A stretch of 64,000 nucleotides of DNA from Salinibacterium sp. TMP30 (GTDB taxonomy: Bacteria > Actinomycetota > Actinomycetes > Actinomycetales > Microbacteriaceae): contig NZ_CP151642.1 in assembly GCF_038397785.1 (NCBI RefSeq), forward strand, positions 806,001-870,000, read 5' to 3'. Positions 1 through 8,234 of the stretch are shown here, one piece after another. The notes below the pieces were generated by a model. It had not been told where the DNA came from. It was given only the letters and a program-made list of their open reading frames with translations, and made no database searches. Made by a program: the position numbers and the translations under genes. Positions within the stretch are counted from its first letter, which is position 1, and every line of letters starts with the position of its first letter.

Positions 1-233
1 GTTTGCTCTAGCTCCATCCCTCGTCGAGCTTTGGCTAGCGCTGTGCTGCGGGGACTGGCTGTGCGGGGAATTTCTCCCGAAAAGGTGCCAAACAGATCGG
101 TGTTGAGCTGTTGGGCAGCGACGATGTTGGCGCCGAGCACATCCGCAAAGGCGTGGCGTGCCAGCACTTCCTTTCCATGCATGGTGGCAAATGTGATGGG
201 TTGGTTCTGATATCTGCCTTGCGGCGGCGTCAC
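1..233 (-). CDS. DUF6671 family protein, 3' part beyond window
   Basis: The reading frame is open from a GTG at 233 to the window edge, so at least 77 residues are present and the C-terminus is missing. The GTG overlaps the TGA of the upstream P-II-like gene (GTGA), which indicates translational coupling in the dab operon. The segment ATMHGKE followed by TDLFGTFSGEIPR and ALAKARRGMEL is what I recognise as the N-terminal signature of DUF6671 proteins, whose function is unknown. No signal peptide or membrane segment is seen, so it is probably cytosolic. Its place as the last visible gene of a bicarbonate-accumulation operon suggests a role in that process, but this is inference from position only. 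The family call is from memory of the motif, not from a search. Confidence 0.7.
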   Translation of the reverse strand, partial: MTPPQGRYQNQPITFATMHGKEVLARHAFADVLGANIVAAQQLNTDLFGTFSGEIPRTASPRSTALAKARRGMELEQ

Positions 234-547
234 TTGAAATACTCGGGTCGGCTGACGTAGGTTTCAGCAACGAACATGACGCCACTCGTCGAATCGAGCA
301 TTGCTCTGACTGCCTCAACCAATTGTTCGGCTTTGGCCTGGGGAAGCACAGTGATGATCATGGTCAAGGTGTCGTACTCGTTGAAGAGCAGATCTCCGGA
401 GCGTTGGCCATGATGCCCGATTCCTGAAACGCCCGATACGGAGGTGTAGCCGGTCGCTCCAGCGGACGCAATGAGTTCACGCAGATCGGGTGCTTGACGC
501 GCCGGAACGATGATTTCTATTCGAGTCATCTTGGTGAGGCCGTTCAT
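230..547 (-). CDS. P-II-like signalling protein of the DAB operon
   Basis: A 105-residue protein with a P-II-like ferredoxin fold pattern: a first strand TRIEIIVPARQ, a Gly-rich central stretch (GVSGIGHHGQR) where P-II proteins have the T-loop, and a second repeat LTMIITVLPQAKAEQLVEAV. The start at 547 is preferred because its ATG overlaps the dabA stop (ATGA) and a GAAGGA ribosome site lies about 9 bases upstream; a start at 586 would run 43 bases into dabA. P-II-like proteins are known next to bicarbonate transporters (SbtB, CPII) and next to some DabA genes, where they are thought to sense adenine nucleotides or bicarbonate. Regulation of the DabAB pump is therefore the likely job. The canonical uridylylation Tyr context of GlnB is not seen, so it is not a plain nitrogen regulator. 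Confidence 0.8.
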   Translation of the reverse strand: MNGLTKMTRIEIIVPARQAPDLRELIASAGATGYTSVSGVSGIGHHGQRSGDLLFNEYDTLTMIITVLPQAKAEQLVEAVRAMLDSTSGVMFVAETYVSRPEYFK

Positions 548-2982
548 GAGTGTGGTCCTTCCATTGTGGTTGTGTGTTTTTTCCATCCGACCGACGTGTG
601 CCGGTACCAGGGAGCGTCTGAGTCTTCACGCGCGGTCAGCGTGATCCAATCGTTGTCCAAAAGATCGCGCAGGACTTGGTTGCGGGAAACAATCCGACCG
701 ACTTTTGTGAGGGGAGCCTGCACGAGTACGGCAAGTCGCAGCGGTTCATGGAACGCGTGTTTACCGACACCGACAGACTGCCAGGGGAGGCCGCGGCGCA
801 GGTCACCTTCGTGGCCGGAAAGGACTCCGGTTACTCCGATCGCGTTGTGAATCGTCTTGGTTCCCGCACCCAGCGTTTCGGGGTTGAGGGTGGAGAAGTA
901 GTACTGGTGATTGATCCATTGAGCGACGACCATCGGTGCGGTCAGGATAGTTTCCAGCGCCAAGTCGCTCTCATCCAGCTCCGGCCGATAGGAGTGCAGG
1001 AAAACTCGACGTTTGAGGTCGACGCCGCGGGTCATTTCGCGTGGGCCGATAATCATGGCGGCGTTCCCGGCCAATCCGAGCTCTGGATAGACCTCGGACC
1101 AGTCGTGCGCTCGACGCCGGATGCTCGCGGGCTTTGATCGTGTGTTGGAACCAGGGAGATCTCGAGCCCGCTCCTGAAGCAGTTGGTCGGCTGCACACCG
1201 TTGGAGCAATCGGAAGTCGCGCACCCGCTCACTGTGGCTCTCGGGAATGAGGGAACTATCGAGAACCGTGATTGCATCGGTCACCGTGTTGTGTTCGGCT
1301 GCAACGAAGACGCAGTCTTCCGGAATCGCGATTCCGCGGCGCTGAAGAAGGGTTCGAACTTCCTGATCATTGAATAGTGCAACGGCGGCACGCGCATTGG
1401 CCGCTCCCGGATTGCCCCCACAGGCACCGCAGTCGAGCGCAGACTGATACAGGTTGTTCATTGACTCGGAGGTGTGTCCGGTGATCACGATGAGCGGTGC
1501 AAAGTAGGTGAGCCCCATCATCCGGATCGCAGTTTCGGCAAGCGACACACGTTCCTCGAGCGTGAACGCATCTGCGACGGTGACTGTGCTCTCGAGCGCG
1601 GGGATCTGTTGGGAGGCGAATTCGTTGAGTCGCCCGGTGAGAGCGGGCGCGAACGTGCGCAGGATGCTCCCTGCTCCGTAGAACCATCCCGCGATCTCGG
1701 CAAGCGCGAATGGGGTTGTAGTGTTCGTGTCGGCAGCGTGCAGTGCCCTGCGCAGCGCGTTCCGCCGTCGCCGTGACCGCATATTCTTCGCAGCGTTTTC
1801 GGGAGTGAATGGCCGCTCTGTGACGTGATGGCGTGGCTCAAGCAGCGCGGGCAATGAGTTGATCGCACCCCGAGCTTGGTACTGGGAGAAGCGAATGGGG
1901 ATGCCAAAAAACCCCGCGAACCCGACTGTTTCAACGGAAGTGTCTGACTCAAGGTGACGGCGCATTCCTTCAGACCTCGGATCGATGCACATCACTACCT
2001 GAACCTGAGCGCTATCGTGAGCTGGTGCACTCGGAACGAGCGACGTGATGAGTGAGTTGCGGTAGTTGAGTTCGTAGGCCTTCTGCCACGTGAACGGATG
2101 CTCACGAGTGCCGTGTGCCGCCAGTACACGAGCAACCATTGCGACATCGTGGCTGTGTGCGGTATCGCCGGTGACGCTATCCGCCACTCGACGCGCGCGA
2201 GCCCACACGCTCTCGTCACGTTGCGAGGGAGTGTTGTTCTCTTTAACAGAACGCGGCGGAAGGTCAAGGATCATACGGAGGCTCAGGCGCACGGCTAGGT
2301 AGCTGGTCAAATCGATGTCGCCATGTTTAGCTGCACGCCATTTGATGTGGGCAACCCAGCCCGGCAAGGATGTGAGCTCCCGTCGCAGCGTTGGCGTAGT
2401 CTCGTCACTTGCCACGGCGAAGTGTTTGAGGGCGTGCGCGAGAGCGCTATCTGGTTGGTCGAGAAGATCGGTGATTTTTCTGCGTGCCCGCTGCGGCAAA
2501 GATCGGTCGAACCGTGCCAGCCGCTTCCAGGACCGATAGAAACCTTCCTCACGGTGTGGCATCGGCCAGAGCGGATCCCGAATGAGGTAGGCGGCGACCC
2601 ACGCTGACACGCGGGCATCGACCGGGTCGATTGTCAACTCAGTCTCCGGTGAGCTCTCGCTCGGGGGAGAGAGTTGCATGTCGAGTGCGGCGAGGCCCAC
2701 TACCGGCACGTTGTATGCGCCGATTGTGGTGCGTCCTGCGAGTTCGGGGACCCTCTCCAAGAGTGCCAGCTCCACATCTTCCGGACGAATGCGTCCTCTC
2801 TCGAGGTCAGCTAAATACGCGTTGATAGTGCGGGTCGTGGTGGAGCCGGCCAGTTCGGCGGAGTCGAAGGGGATAGCTTCTTGGCCGGCCAGAGGGTTGA
2901 TGGCGATGAAGGACTCGAGCGGCCACGATGGCACGACCTCATGGGCCGCTGACGCTACGTTGGCGCGGAGAATTAAGCTCAT
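544..2982 (-). CDS. dabA: DabA, catalytic subunit of inorganic carbon accumulation system (DUF2309)
   Basis: 812 residues, the usual size of the DabA/UPF0753 family. DabA is a beta-carbonic-anhydrase-like zinc protein that, with the membrane partner DabB, is thought to hydrate CO2 vectorially to bicarbonate using the ion gradient. The expected zinc and active-site residues can be seen: Cys332 and Asp334 in MCIDPRSEG, His503 in ITGHTSES and Cys518 in LDCGACGG. The 15-residue His-to-Cys spacing matches that reported for Halothiobacillus DabA. The N-terminal PSWPLESFIAINPL is also typical. The ATG at 2982 shares one base with the dabB stop (TGATG), and the 3' end overlaps the P-II-like start (ATGA). 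No signal peptide is seen, so it is a peripheral protein on the cytoplasmic face. The family is best known in autotrophs; no carbon fixation genes are in this window. Confidence 0.92.
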   Translation of the reverse strand: MSLILRANVASAAHEVVPSWPLESFIAINPLAGQEAIPFDSAELAGSTTTRTINAYLADLERGRIRPEDVELALLERVPELAGRTTIGAYNVPVVGLAALDMQLSPPSESSPETELTIDPVDARVSAWVAAYLIRDPLWPMPHREEGFYRSWKRLARFDRSLPQRARRKITDLLDQPDSALAHALKHFAVASDETTPTLRRELTSLPGWVAHIKWRAAKHGDIDLTSYLAVRLSLRMILDLPPRSVKENNTPSQRDESVWARARRVADSVTGDTAHSHDVAMVARVLAAHGTREHPFTWQKAYELNYRNSLITSLVPSAPAHDSAQVQVVMCIDPRSEGMRRHLESDTSVETVGFAGFFGIPIRFSQYQARGAINSLPALLEPRHHVTERPFTPENAAKNMRSRRRRNALRRALHAADTNTTTPFALAEIAGWFYGAGSILRTFAPALTGRLNEFASQQIPALESTVTVADAFTLEERVSLAETAIRMMGLTYFAPLIVITGHTSESMNNLYQSALDCGACGGNPGAANARAAVALFNDQEVRTLLQRRGIAIPEDCVFVAAEHNTVTDAITVLDSSLIPESHSERVRDFRLLQRCAADQLLQERARDLPGSNTRSKPASIRRRAHDWSEVYPELGLAGNAAMIIGPREMTRGVDLKRRVFLHSYRPELDESDLALETILTAPMVVAQWINHQYYFSTLNPETLGAGTKTIHNAIGVTGVLSGHEGDLRRGLPWQSVGVGKHAFHEPLRLAVLVQAPLTKVGRIVSRNQVLRDLLDNDWITLTAREDSDAPWYRHTSVGWKKHTTTMEGPHS

Positions 2983-4496
2983 CAGATTAGTCCTTTCGAC
3001 AGGGAGCTTCGCGAGATTGTTGCCGAGAGTGACCGGGTATATACCAACTCGCGAAGGGTGGAGTTTCTCGTTCGAGCTCGCGCCAGAACTTCAACGCCGA
3101 TGAGTCCGACCGCGGGAATAATGAGGAGCCAGGAAGGTGCTCCGATGCCGCTGTTAGCGACGTCGAGCACTAGGCCGAACAGGTGAATGGCAACCGTGTA
3201 TCCAAAAGATACCGCGGAGGTGACTACGATTCCGAGGGTGAGGCTCTGGAGCGAGAAGTGGGTCAACAATCCGGCTCCGAGCGTGACACCAAGAGTCAGC
3301 GCGACGAACACGAAGAGACCAAGTTCAGCATCCGTGATGTTGGGAGCGAACATCGTTTTAGCTGCGATGAGGGATGCGACGGGCGCCAGGACCGCCACAG
3401 CCGTTGAGGCCACAACGACTACGCGACTGGTGGGCACCGTGACGGGAAGGTTGCGGTCAATGGTGTGTTCCCGCATGCCGGTGCCAGCGCTGAGGAAGAG
3501 TGTCGATTTGAAGAGCGAGTGAGCGACGAGGTGGAAGATTGCCGCGGCGTATAGGCCCAGACCGCAGGTCATTATCATGAAACCCATCTGGGCCATGGTG
3601 GAGAACACAAGCCGGCCTTTGACATCGGGTCGCACGAGCCGTACCGCGGAGGCGTAGACCACGGTGGCTGATCCGGCAAGGAAGATCACGATCATCACGG
3701 ATTGATGCAGGCTCACTGTTTCGGAGAACCGCAATAGCAGGATTGCGCCGGCGTTGACGACCCCAGCGTGCATCAACGCAGACACCGGTGTGGGTGCGGC
3801 AAGGGTAAAAGGTAGCCAGCCGTGAAAAGGGATCTGACTTGAGCGGGCGAGAGCGCTCACGACGAGCAACGCTGCCACAAGGAACTGCAGGGGCAGTGGC
3901 ATCTCGATAACCTGCGAGGCTACTTCGTTGAGTGGCACGTCTCCTCCTGCGGCGACGAGCACGATTGCCAGGCCGATCAGCAGTCCCGAATCGGCAATCC
4001 CGAATCGCAGTGCTGTGCGGCGAATTCCGTCTTGTGCCTGGTTCAATTGGCGGTAGGTCGCGAGAAGTGCCACAAGGGCGGCTCCTGCTCCAATCCATGC
4101 GACGACGAAAGCTGTCACAGTCGCTGCGCACACCAGGAAAATAGTGAACCCAGTGACGATGTTGGTGCACAGGATGAACCAGGTTTGCCGCGCGTCTCCG
4201 CGAAGGTAACGGAGCGCGAAGACTTGGATGAGCATGCTGAGACCGAGCACCAGCAGCGCCATGATGAGGGCTAGGGGATCCCATTGCAGCGCGCCAAATT
4301 CGATCGTACGGGTGTCCGCGCTCGTTGTGCTGCTGAAGATACTGAGCAAAGCGACAGCGAGCAGCCCCACCCCAGTGATCGCGCTTGCCGACACTCCCAC
4401 GGTGTGTGGGGTCAGCTTGGCCCGTGACAGAACTCCCGCAACAACTGCTGCTAACCACGGTGACACCATGGCGGCGCCCAGAATTACAACGTCCAC
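2982..4496 (-). CDS. dabB: DabB, proton-conducting NuoL-like membrane subunit
   Basis: 504 residues and strongly hydrophobic, with about 13-14 predicted membrane segments. It belongs to the NADH-dehydrogenase subunit 5/MrpA antiporter-like family. The conserved core PFHGWLPFTLAAPTPVSALMH (with the Lys/His relay region of proton-pumping subunits) and HLVAHSLFKSTLFLSAG are present. Because it lies directly before dabA, it is the DabB partner that couples ion flow to CO2 hydration rather than a complex I subunit; no other nuo gene is near. The ATG at 4496 has GAGGG 7 bases upstream. It is the first gene of the operon dabB-dabA-P-II-like-DUF6671. A TATAAC box lies 51 bases upstream of the start, inside a dyad that may bind the divergent regulator. 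Confidence 0.9.
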   Translation of the reverse strand: MDVVILGAAMVSPWLAAVVAGVLSRAKLTPHTVGVSASAITGVGLLAVALLSIFSSTTSADTRTIEFGALQWDPLALIMALLVLGLSMLIQVFALRYLRGDARQTWFILCTNIVTGFTIFLVCAATVTAFVVAWIGAGAALVALLATYRQLNQAQDGIRRTALRFGIADSGLLIGLAIVLVAAGGDVPLNEVASQVIEMPLPLQFLVAALLVVSALARSSQIPFHGWLPFTLAAPTPVSALMHAGVVNAGAILLLRFSETVSLHQSVMIVIFLAGSATVVYASAVRLVRPDVKGRLVFSTMAQMGFMIMTCGLGLYAAAIFHLVAHSLFKSTLFLSAGTGMREHTIDRNLPVTVPTSRVVVVASTAVAVLAPVASLIAAKTMFAPNITDAELGLFVFVALTLGVTLGAGLLTHFSLQSLTLGIVVTSAVSFGYTVAIHLFGLVLDVANSGIGAPSWLLIIPAVGLIGVEVLARARTRNSTLRELVYTRSLSATISRSSLSKGLI

Positions 4497-4534
4497 TCCA
4501 CACCCTCACTGTTGGCGAAAACTAATACGCGAAA

Positions 4535-4549
4535 AACGTAGCACACGTT
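4535..4549. promoter_or_regulatory. dyad AACGT-N5-ACGTT between dabB and its divergent regulator
   Basis: A perfect inverted repeat AACGT/ACGTT with a 5-base spacer (AGCAC) lies in the 108-base divergent gap. On the minus strand TATAAC, a plausible -10 box for dabB, covers 4552-4547 and overlaps the right half-site. The arrangement fits an operator at which the adjacent winged-helix protein could control dab expression. The assignment is inferred from position and symmetry only. Confidence 0.4.
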
Positions 4550-4592
4550 ATAAGTCCTGAATTGCAAGTGGTGCTAATTTTTTCGTCTGAGG

Positions 4593-4598
4593 TATGGT
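4593..4598 (+). promoter_or_regulatory. -10 box TATGGT, leaderless start of the winged-helix gene
   Basis: TATGGT is followed by 6 bases and then the ATG at 4605, the spacing expected if transcription begins at the start codon. No ribosome site precedes the ATG. Confidence 0.5.
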
Positions 4599-4604
4599 TG
4601 GGGC

Positions 4605-4889
4605 ATGGCAAAATGGACGTTCCTCACCAACCACGCGCATGTCCTCATGTGTGTGTCGGAGAACCCCAATGCACTGCTTCGGGATGTCGCCACTCAGGTG
4701 GGAATCACTGAGCGCGCAGCGCAGCGAATCGTCACGGAGCTTGAAGAAGCTGGGTACCTTGAGCGGCAACGTGAGGGTCGCCGAAACTCGTACCGACTCA
4801 ATACGTCGATGCCCTTGAGGCATCCGCTCGACACGGACTATCGCGTGGGGGAGCTGCTGGCGATGTTTGCTAAAGGTAAGGCTGAATAG
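4605..4889 (+). CDS. winged helix-turn-helix (MarR-like) regulator
   Basis: 94 residues, almost all one winged-helix domain. Helices at about 10-17 and 24-33 lead to the recognition helix ITERAAQRIVTELEEAGYLERQREGRRNSYRLN, whose tail is the typical MarR/ArsR wing (short hairpin with Arg-Arg-Asn). There is no ligand domain, so it probably binds DNA as a small dimer. It is transcribed divergently from dabB with a 108-base gap that contains a perfect dyad, which makes it the best candidate for the regulator of the DAB operon. The start is supported by a TATGGT box 6 bases upstream (leaderless). The effector is unknown. Confidence 0.75.
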   Translation: MAKWTFLTNHAHVLMCVSENPNALLRDVATQVGITERAAQRIVTELEEAGYLERQREGRRNSYRLNTSMPLRHPLDTDYRVGELLAMFAKGKAE

Positions 4890-4965
4890 TTCTGTTGTGG
4901 ATCCGCCTGAGCGGAGTCGGGAGCGACGTCGTTTGCGCGAATCATCGCCCCCGCGCCATCAGCGG

Positions 4966-5445
4966 TTAATCGAGCCCAAGCTTTTTGCGCAGTGACGTGA
5001 CATGCCCTGTGGCCTTCACCGCATACAAAGGCAGTGAAATGCTGCCGTCCTCGCCAATGACGAAGGTGGAGCGGATGACGCCAACAACCTGCTTGCCGTA
5101 CAAGTTCTTTTCGCCCCACGTTCCATATGCTTCGTGCACTTCGTGGTTGGGGTCGCTGAGGAGCGGGAAAGTAAGGCCCTCTTTGTCCCGGAATTTGGAC
5201 AGCTTCTCGGGAGTATCGCGAGAAACACCCAGCACGGCATAACCCTCAGACTGCAGGGCGCCAAGCTGATCTCGGAAGTCACACGCCTGTGTCGTGCATC
5301 CGGGAGTCATCGCTGCTGGGTAGAAATAGAGAATCACCTTCGTGCCAGAAAAGTCGCTTAACGACACCAGATTTCCGTCGTGATCAGGCAAAGAAAAGCC
5401 TGGTGCCGGGGTGCCTGCAGCAAGTCGAGTTGATTCCGTAGTCAT
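4966..5445 (-). CDS. bcp: thioredoxin-dependent thiol peroxidase (BCP/PrxQ type)
   Basis: 159 residues, an atypical 2-Cys peroxiredoxin that reduces hydrogen and organic peroxides with thioredoxin. The active site YPAAMTPGCTTQACDFRD holds the peroxidatic Cys in TPGC and the resolving Cys five residues later. The start is set at the ATG 5445 (MTTESTRL) because GGAG lies 5 bases upstream and the family begins near here; a longer frame to 5514 would overlap the tRNA-Lys gene on the other strand. It is a single gene, divergent from tRNA-Lys. Confidence 0.93.
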   Translation of the reverse strand: MTTESTRLAAGTPAPGFSLPDHDGNLVSLSDFSGTKVILYFYPAAMTPGCTTQACDFRDQLGALQSEGYAVLGVSRDTPEKLSKFRDKEGLTFPLLSDPNHEVHEAYGTWGEKNLYGKQVVGVIRSTFVIGEDGSISLPLYAVKATGHVTSLRKKLGLD

Positions 5446-5514
5446 TGTGCTCCTTGGTCGCTTTAACTCATGGTAACGTTGATCCTCGGTTGCCCGAGAG
5501 GTCAACCGCGCCAA

Positions 5515-5587
<73 letters not shown>

Positions 5588-5595
5588 CAAATTCG

Positions 5596-5636
5596 AAAAG
5601 CCTCACAATCACAAAGATTTGGAAGCTTTTTGTGTC
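5596..5636 (+). terminator. rho-independent terminator after tRNA-Lys
   Basis: AAAAGCCTC at 5596-5604 pairs with GGAAGCTTTT at 5621-5630 (one mismatch) and is followed by a T-rich run (TGTGTCTTTC). It lies 9 bases after the tRNA. The rest of the 243-base gap up to 5830 shows nothing else I can name apart from the ribosome site GAGGAG of the next gene. Confidence 0.55.
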
Positions 5637-5830
5637 TTTCTCGCGCAGCGTGCCTGCTCTACCTGAGTGTGCAAGCTAGCTATCAACCCCCGCGGCGCAC
5701 GATCGGCCTTGCGACGAACACCAGAGCCTTTGTGGGTCTGCGGTTAGTCTAGGCGTGACGACGTGCGTCTTCGCGAAGCTCGTTCTCTGACAGTACACAT
5801 TCTCTTACGGTACCTAGAGGAGCGCTAAAA

Positions 5831-6118
5831 ATGGATACCGCAGTTCCGCAACCGGTAATCGACGGGTCGAAGGCAAGGGTCACTAGGTGGGATCTCGCCC
5901 CAGGGGCAGAGACCGGCCATCATCGACACGAGCTTGACTACATCGTGATAGCGATCACGGACGGTGCGCTTCTTCAGAAGAGTGAAGATGCGGAGGTCTC
6001 GGTGCCGTTGTCACCGGGCAGCGCTTACTTTCGGGAAGCTGGCGTGGAGCACAACGTTTCCAATCAAGGCGACAAGACCGTGACGTTCGTCGAGGTGGAA
6101 CTCCATGATGCGACATGA
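5831..6118 (+). CDS. small cupin domain protein
   Basis: 95 residues forming a single cupin barrel. The first cupin motif is visible as ETGHHRHELDYIVIAITDG (metal-binding His residues in GHHRHE) and the second as GSAYFREAGVEHNVSNQG. Such small cupins bind a divalent metal and can be enzymes or sugar/small-molecule sensors; the substrate cannot be read from the sequence. GAGGAG lies 8 bases before the ATG. It is a stand-alone gene between tRNA-Lys and a surface protein. Confidence 0.8.
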   Translation: MDTAVPQPVIDGSKARVTRWDLAPGAETGHHRHELDYIVIAITDGALLQKSEDAEVSVPLSPGSAYFREAGVEHNVSNQGDKTVTFVEVELHDAT

Positions 6119-6459
6119 CTGAAGTTGCAGTGATTGGTCCAATCTCGGTTTTGTGATCCGGGCCCCTCTCTGGTTCACCTGAGGCAGCTTGCGGGCACGC
6201 GATCTGCGGCGTGAACTCAGACGAGTTTGTCTACTGCCCCCTGCATGGGGGACATGCTATTTTGTGGTCAGCACTTGACCGACCCGAATCGGTTACCCCG
6301 ACGGTGCTGAAGAAGGTGATGCCCGAATCTCACCCCAGCGGCGCGTTTTACCCCCGTGAATGCGCTCGCACTCCCCATCGTGCGCCAATGGTGATCACGA
6401 TTCTGCAGCTGCGTGCCGATGCGCCGAAAACGCAATCCCCCTGCAGAAAGCTGCCCATC
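6119..6459. other. 341-base gap before the LAxTG surface protein
   Basis: No convincing gene is seen. The frame of the downstream gene stays open back to a GTG at 6211, but that stretch lacks a ribosome site and would place 83 residues before a perfect signal peptide. CCCCCTGCATGGGGG at about 6238-6252 is a short palindrome followed by a T-containing run and could terminate the cupin transcript. The promoter of the surface protein must lie here but I cannot place it. Confidence 0.4.
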
Positions 6460-8220
6460 ATGTTCATGAAGAAACTGCTGGCGACGGTAGCCAGTATCGC
6501 CCTCACCGGTGGCGCACTCCTCGGAGTCTCCGCCCCCGCATTCGCCGATGAGGCTAGTGCACCCCCCAGCGCTCCCAACGTGTCCGCTCCGGGCGTGTCC
6601 GCTCTCGACGCAGAGAGCGTCGCCCCCACACCCGAACCCGCACAACAATCCACTTCCAGTGTCGCGGTCGCCAACGCTCCCGCGCCGGTCGCGAAAAAGT
6701 CTGCTCCTGTCGTTGACGCGCCGGCAACTGAAGTCGAAGCACCCGCATCCCCATCTCGCTCAACCACGAACACGGAAAAGAAGGTGTGGGTGTGCAAGTT
6801 TGTCTCAAGCGATAATTCACCCTCCGGCTACCGACTCAAGGACGGCGAACAACCGATCCATGTGAGCATCAACGCCCTTGGCGACGATGTTAACGACAGC
6901 GGAGACTTCAATGACAGCCAGCCGTCATTCGTCGTTCCCGATGACGATGCGAGCCTGTGTTCGTCTACTGAAGTAACTGTTGACGAAGAAGTCGAGTGCC
7001 CGACATACCAGTATGGCGGACGGGTCTACATGACGACCGCGACGAAGTGGTTCTACGGTGCGACTCAGGTTGACTTCACGATCACGCAGGGTACTCGTGC
7101 TCTCTCAGTAGGGGAGCGTGTAGCTTGTGACCCGCCCGAGGAGGTGTTTGTGTGCCAGTTTGTGGCGAGCGAGGATCATCCCAGTGGCTGGGTACTGACG
7201 CCGGGCGACCAGCCGGTTCTCACCCTGCGGAGCGAGCTCGGCGATGATGTCAACGACACCGGCGACTACGACATCAACCAGACATCCTTTATCGTCGCAA
7301 GTGACGACAGCGATTTGTGTACCTCGAATCTGGTGGAACGTTCCACCGAGGTGATCTGTGCCACCGTGAGCGCTGACGGGCGCGCAATCGTCACTACGGT
7401 GAGCAGCGTCTTCTATGGAACGGTCAAGGTCACAGAGACTAGGGCTGAGGAAGTTCGTGGGCTGACCGAGCGCGAGCTGCGCGACTGCTCGCCGGTGGAA
7501 CTAGCCAAAGCAACCGCAGAAGTGTCACTAATTGACGCATCCTGTAATGCTCCTCAGCAACTCATCCTCGGTGCCATCTCTAATGCCACGTGGGGGGCGG
7601 TGACCGACCCTGTGGGCCCTCAGGACTACCGCGTGACGGCGACAGCGAATCCTGGAGCTGAGTTCACCAGCGGTGGTCCCGCACTGATAGTCGCGGCCGG
7701 CACAACAACCCTCACGTTTGCCGGAACACTCAACCCACAACTGGATCCGGCGGATCCCGCGTGTGATCTGGAGACCCTGGGCCTTGTCATGCCCGCGGTC
7801 ACCTTCAGCCAGACCAGTTGCAATGTAGCCGGAAGCTACCGGCTCGGTGTTGCTCCTGGCTATGACCCCGCACTCGTCACGTTTACGGTGAACGGTGTTG
7901 CTGGGATCGTTGCTGGCACCTACACGGTCGCGGGCCCGGGATCGGTTGAAGTAACCGTCCAGGTGGTAGATCCGAATGGACTCGAGTTTGATTGGGTTGA
8001 TCCGCCAGCGTTCGCTTTCGTAGTTCCCGAGGGCACCGCGTGCGACCCTGATCTGCCGACGCTTGCTCTGGGGCTACCAACCCTTGCCCTAGGGCTGCCG
8101 ACACTCGCTTTCACCGGAAGCGGGGGAGCTGGGCCTCTCTGGTGGCTAGTGCCATCGGGGATGATCTTGCTCGGTGCCGCTGCCGTCTACGTGCGACGCC
8201 GATTGGATGCCGTGAGCTAG
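6460..8220 (+). CDS. LAxTG cell-wall-anchored surface protein with duplicated domain
   Basis: 586 residues. The N-terminus MFMKKLLATVASIALTGGALLG ending in AFA-DEA is a Sec signal peptide. A Ser/Pro/Ala-rich stalk of about 85 residues follows, then two homologous blocks of about 115 residues, each starting with VCxFV and PSG and containing LGDDVND(S/T)GD and a central FYG strand. Two further beta-rich segments follow. The C-terminus has LAFTG, the class E sortase LAxTG motif, a membrane helix and the positive tail YVRRRLDA, so the protein should be linked to the cell wall. The motif is the last of three tandem LPTLA-type heptads. The start at 6460 (or 6466) is chosen because of the signal peptide; the ribosome site is weak. 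Function unknown, possibly adhesion or a structural coat. Confidence 0.8.
   Translation: MFMKKLLATVASIALTGGALLGVSAPAFADEASAPPSAPNVSAPGVSALDAESVAPTPEPAQQSTSSVAVANAPAPVAKKSAPVVDAPATEVEAPASPSRSTTNTEKKVWVCKFVSSDNSPSGYRLKDGEQPIHVSINALGDDVNDSGDFNDSQPSFVVPDDDASLCSSTEVTVDEEVECPTYQYGGRVYMTTATKWFYGATQVDFTITQGTRALSVGERVACDPPEEVFVCQFVASEDHPSGWVLTPGDQPVLTLRSELGDDVNDTGDYDINQTSFIVASDDSDLCTSNLVERSTEVICATVSADGRAIVTTVSSVFYGTVKVTETRAEEVRGLTERELRDCSPVELAKATAEVSLIDASCNAPQQLILGAISNATWGAVTDPVGPQDYRVTATANPGAEFTSGGPALIVAAGTTTLTFAGTLNPQLDPADPACDLETLGLVMPAVTFSQTSCNVAGSYRLGVAPGYDPALVTFTVNGVAGIVAGTYTVAGPGSVEVTVQVVDPNGLEFDWVDPPAFAFVVPEGTACDPDLPTLALGLPTLALGLPTLAFTGSGGAGPLWWLVPSGMILLGAAAVYVRRRLDAVS
8053..8118 (+). repeat. 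three tandem 21-base repeats encoding LPTLALG before the sortase motif
   Basis: Codons for LPTLALG occur at 8053-8073 and 8074-8094; the third copy (8095-8118) reads LPTLAFTG and carries the sorting signal. The copies differ at third positions, so the duplication is not fresh. Confidence 0.85.
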
Positions 8221-8234
8221 ACGTCCACTAACAA

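Noticed and set aside
6211-6459. N-terminal extension of the LAxTG protein to a GTG at 6211
   Set aside because: It would put 83 residues, with no hydrophobic start and no ribosome site, in front of a perfect Sec signal peptide.
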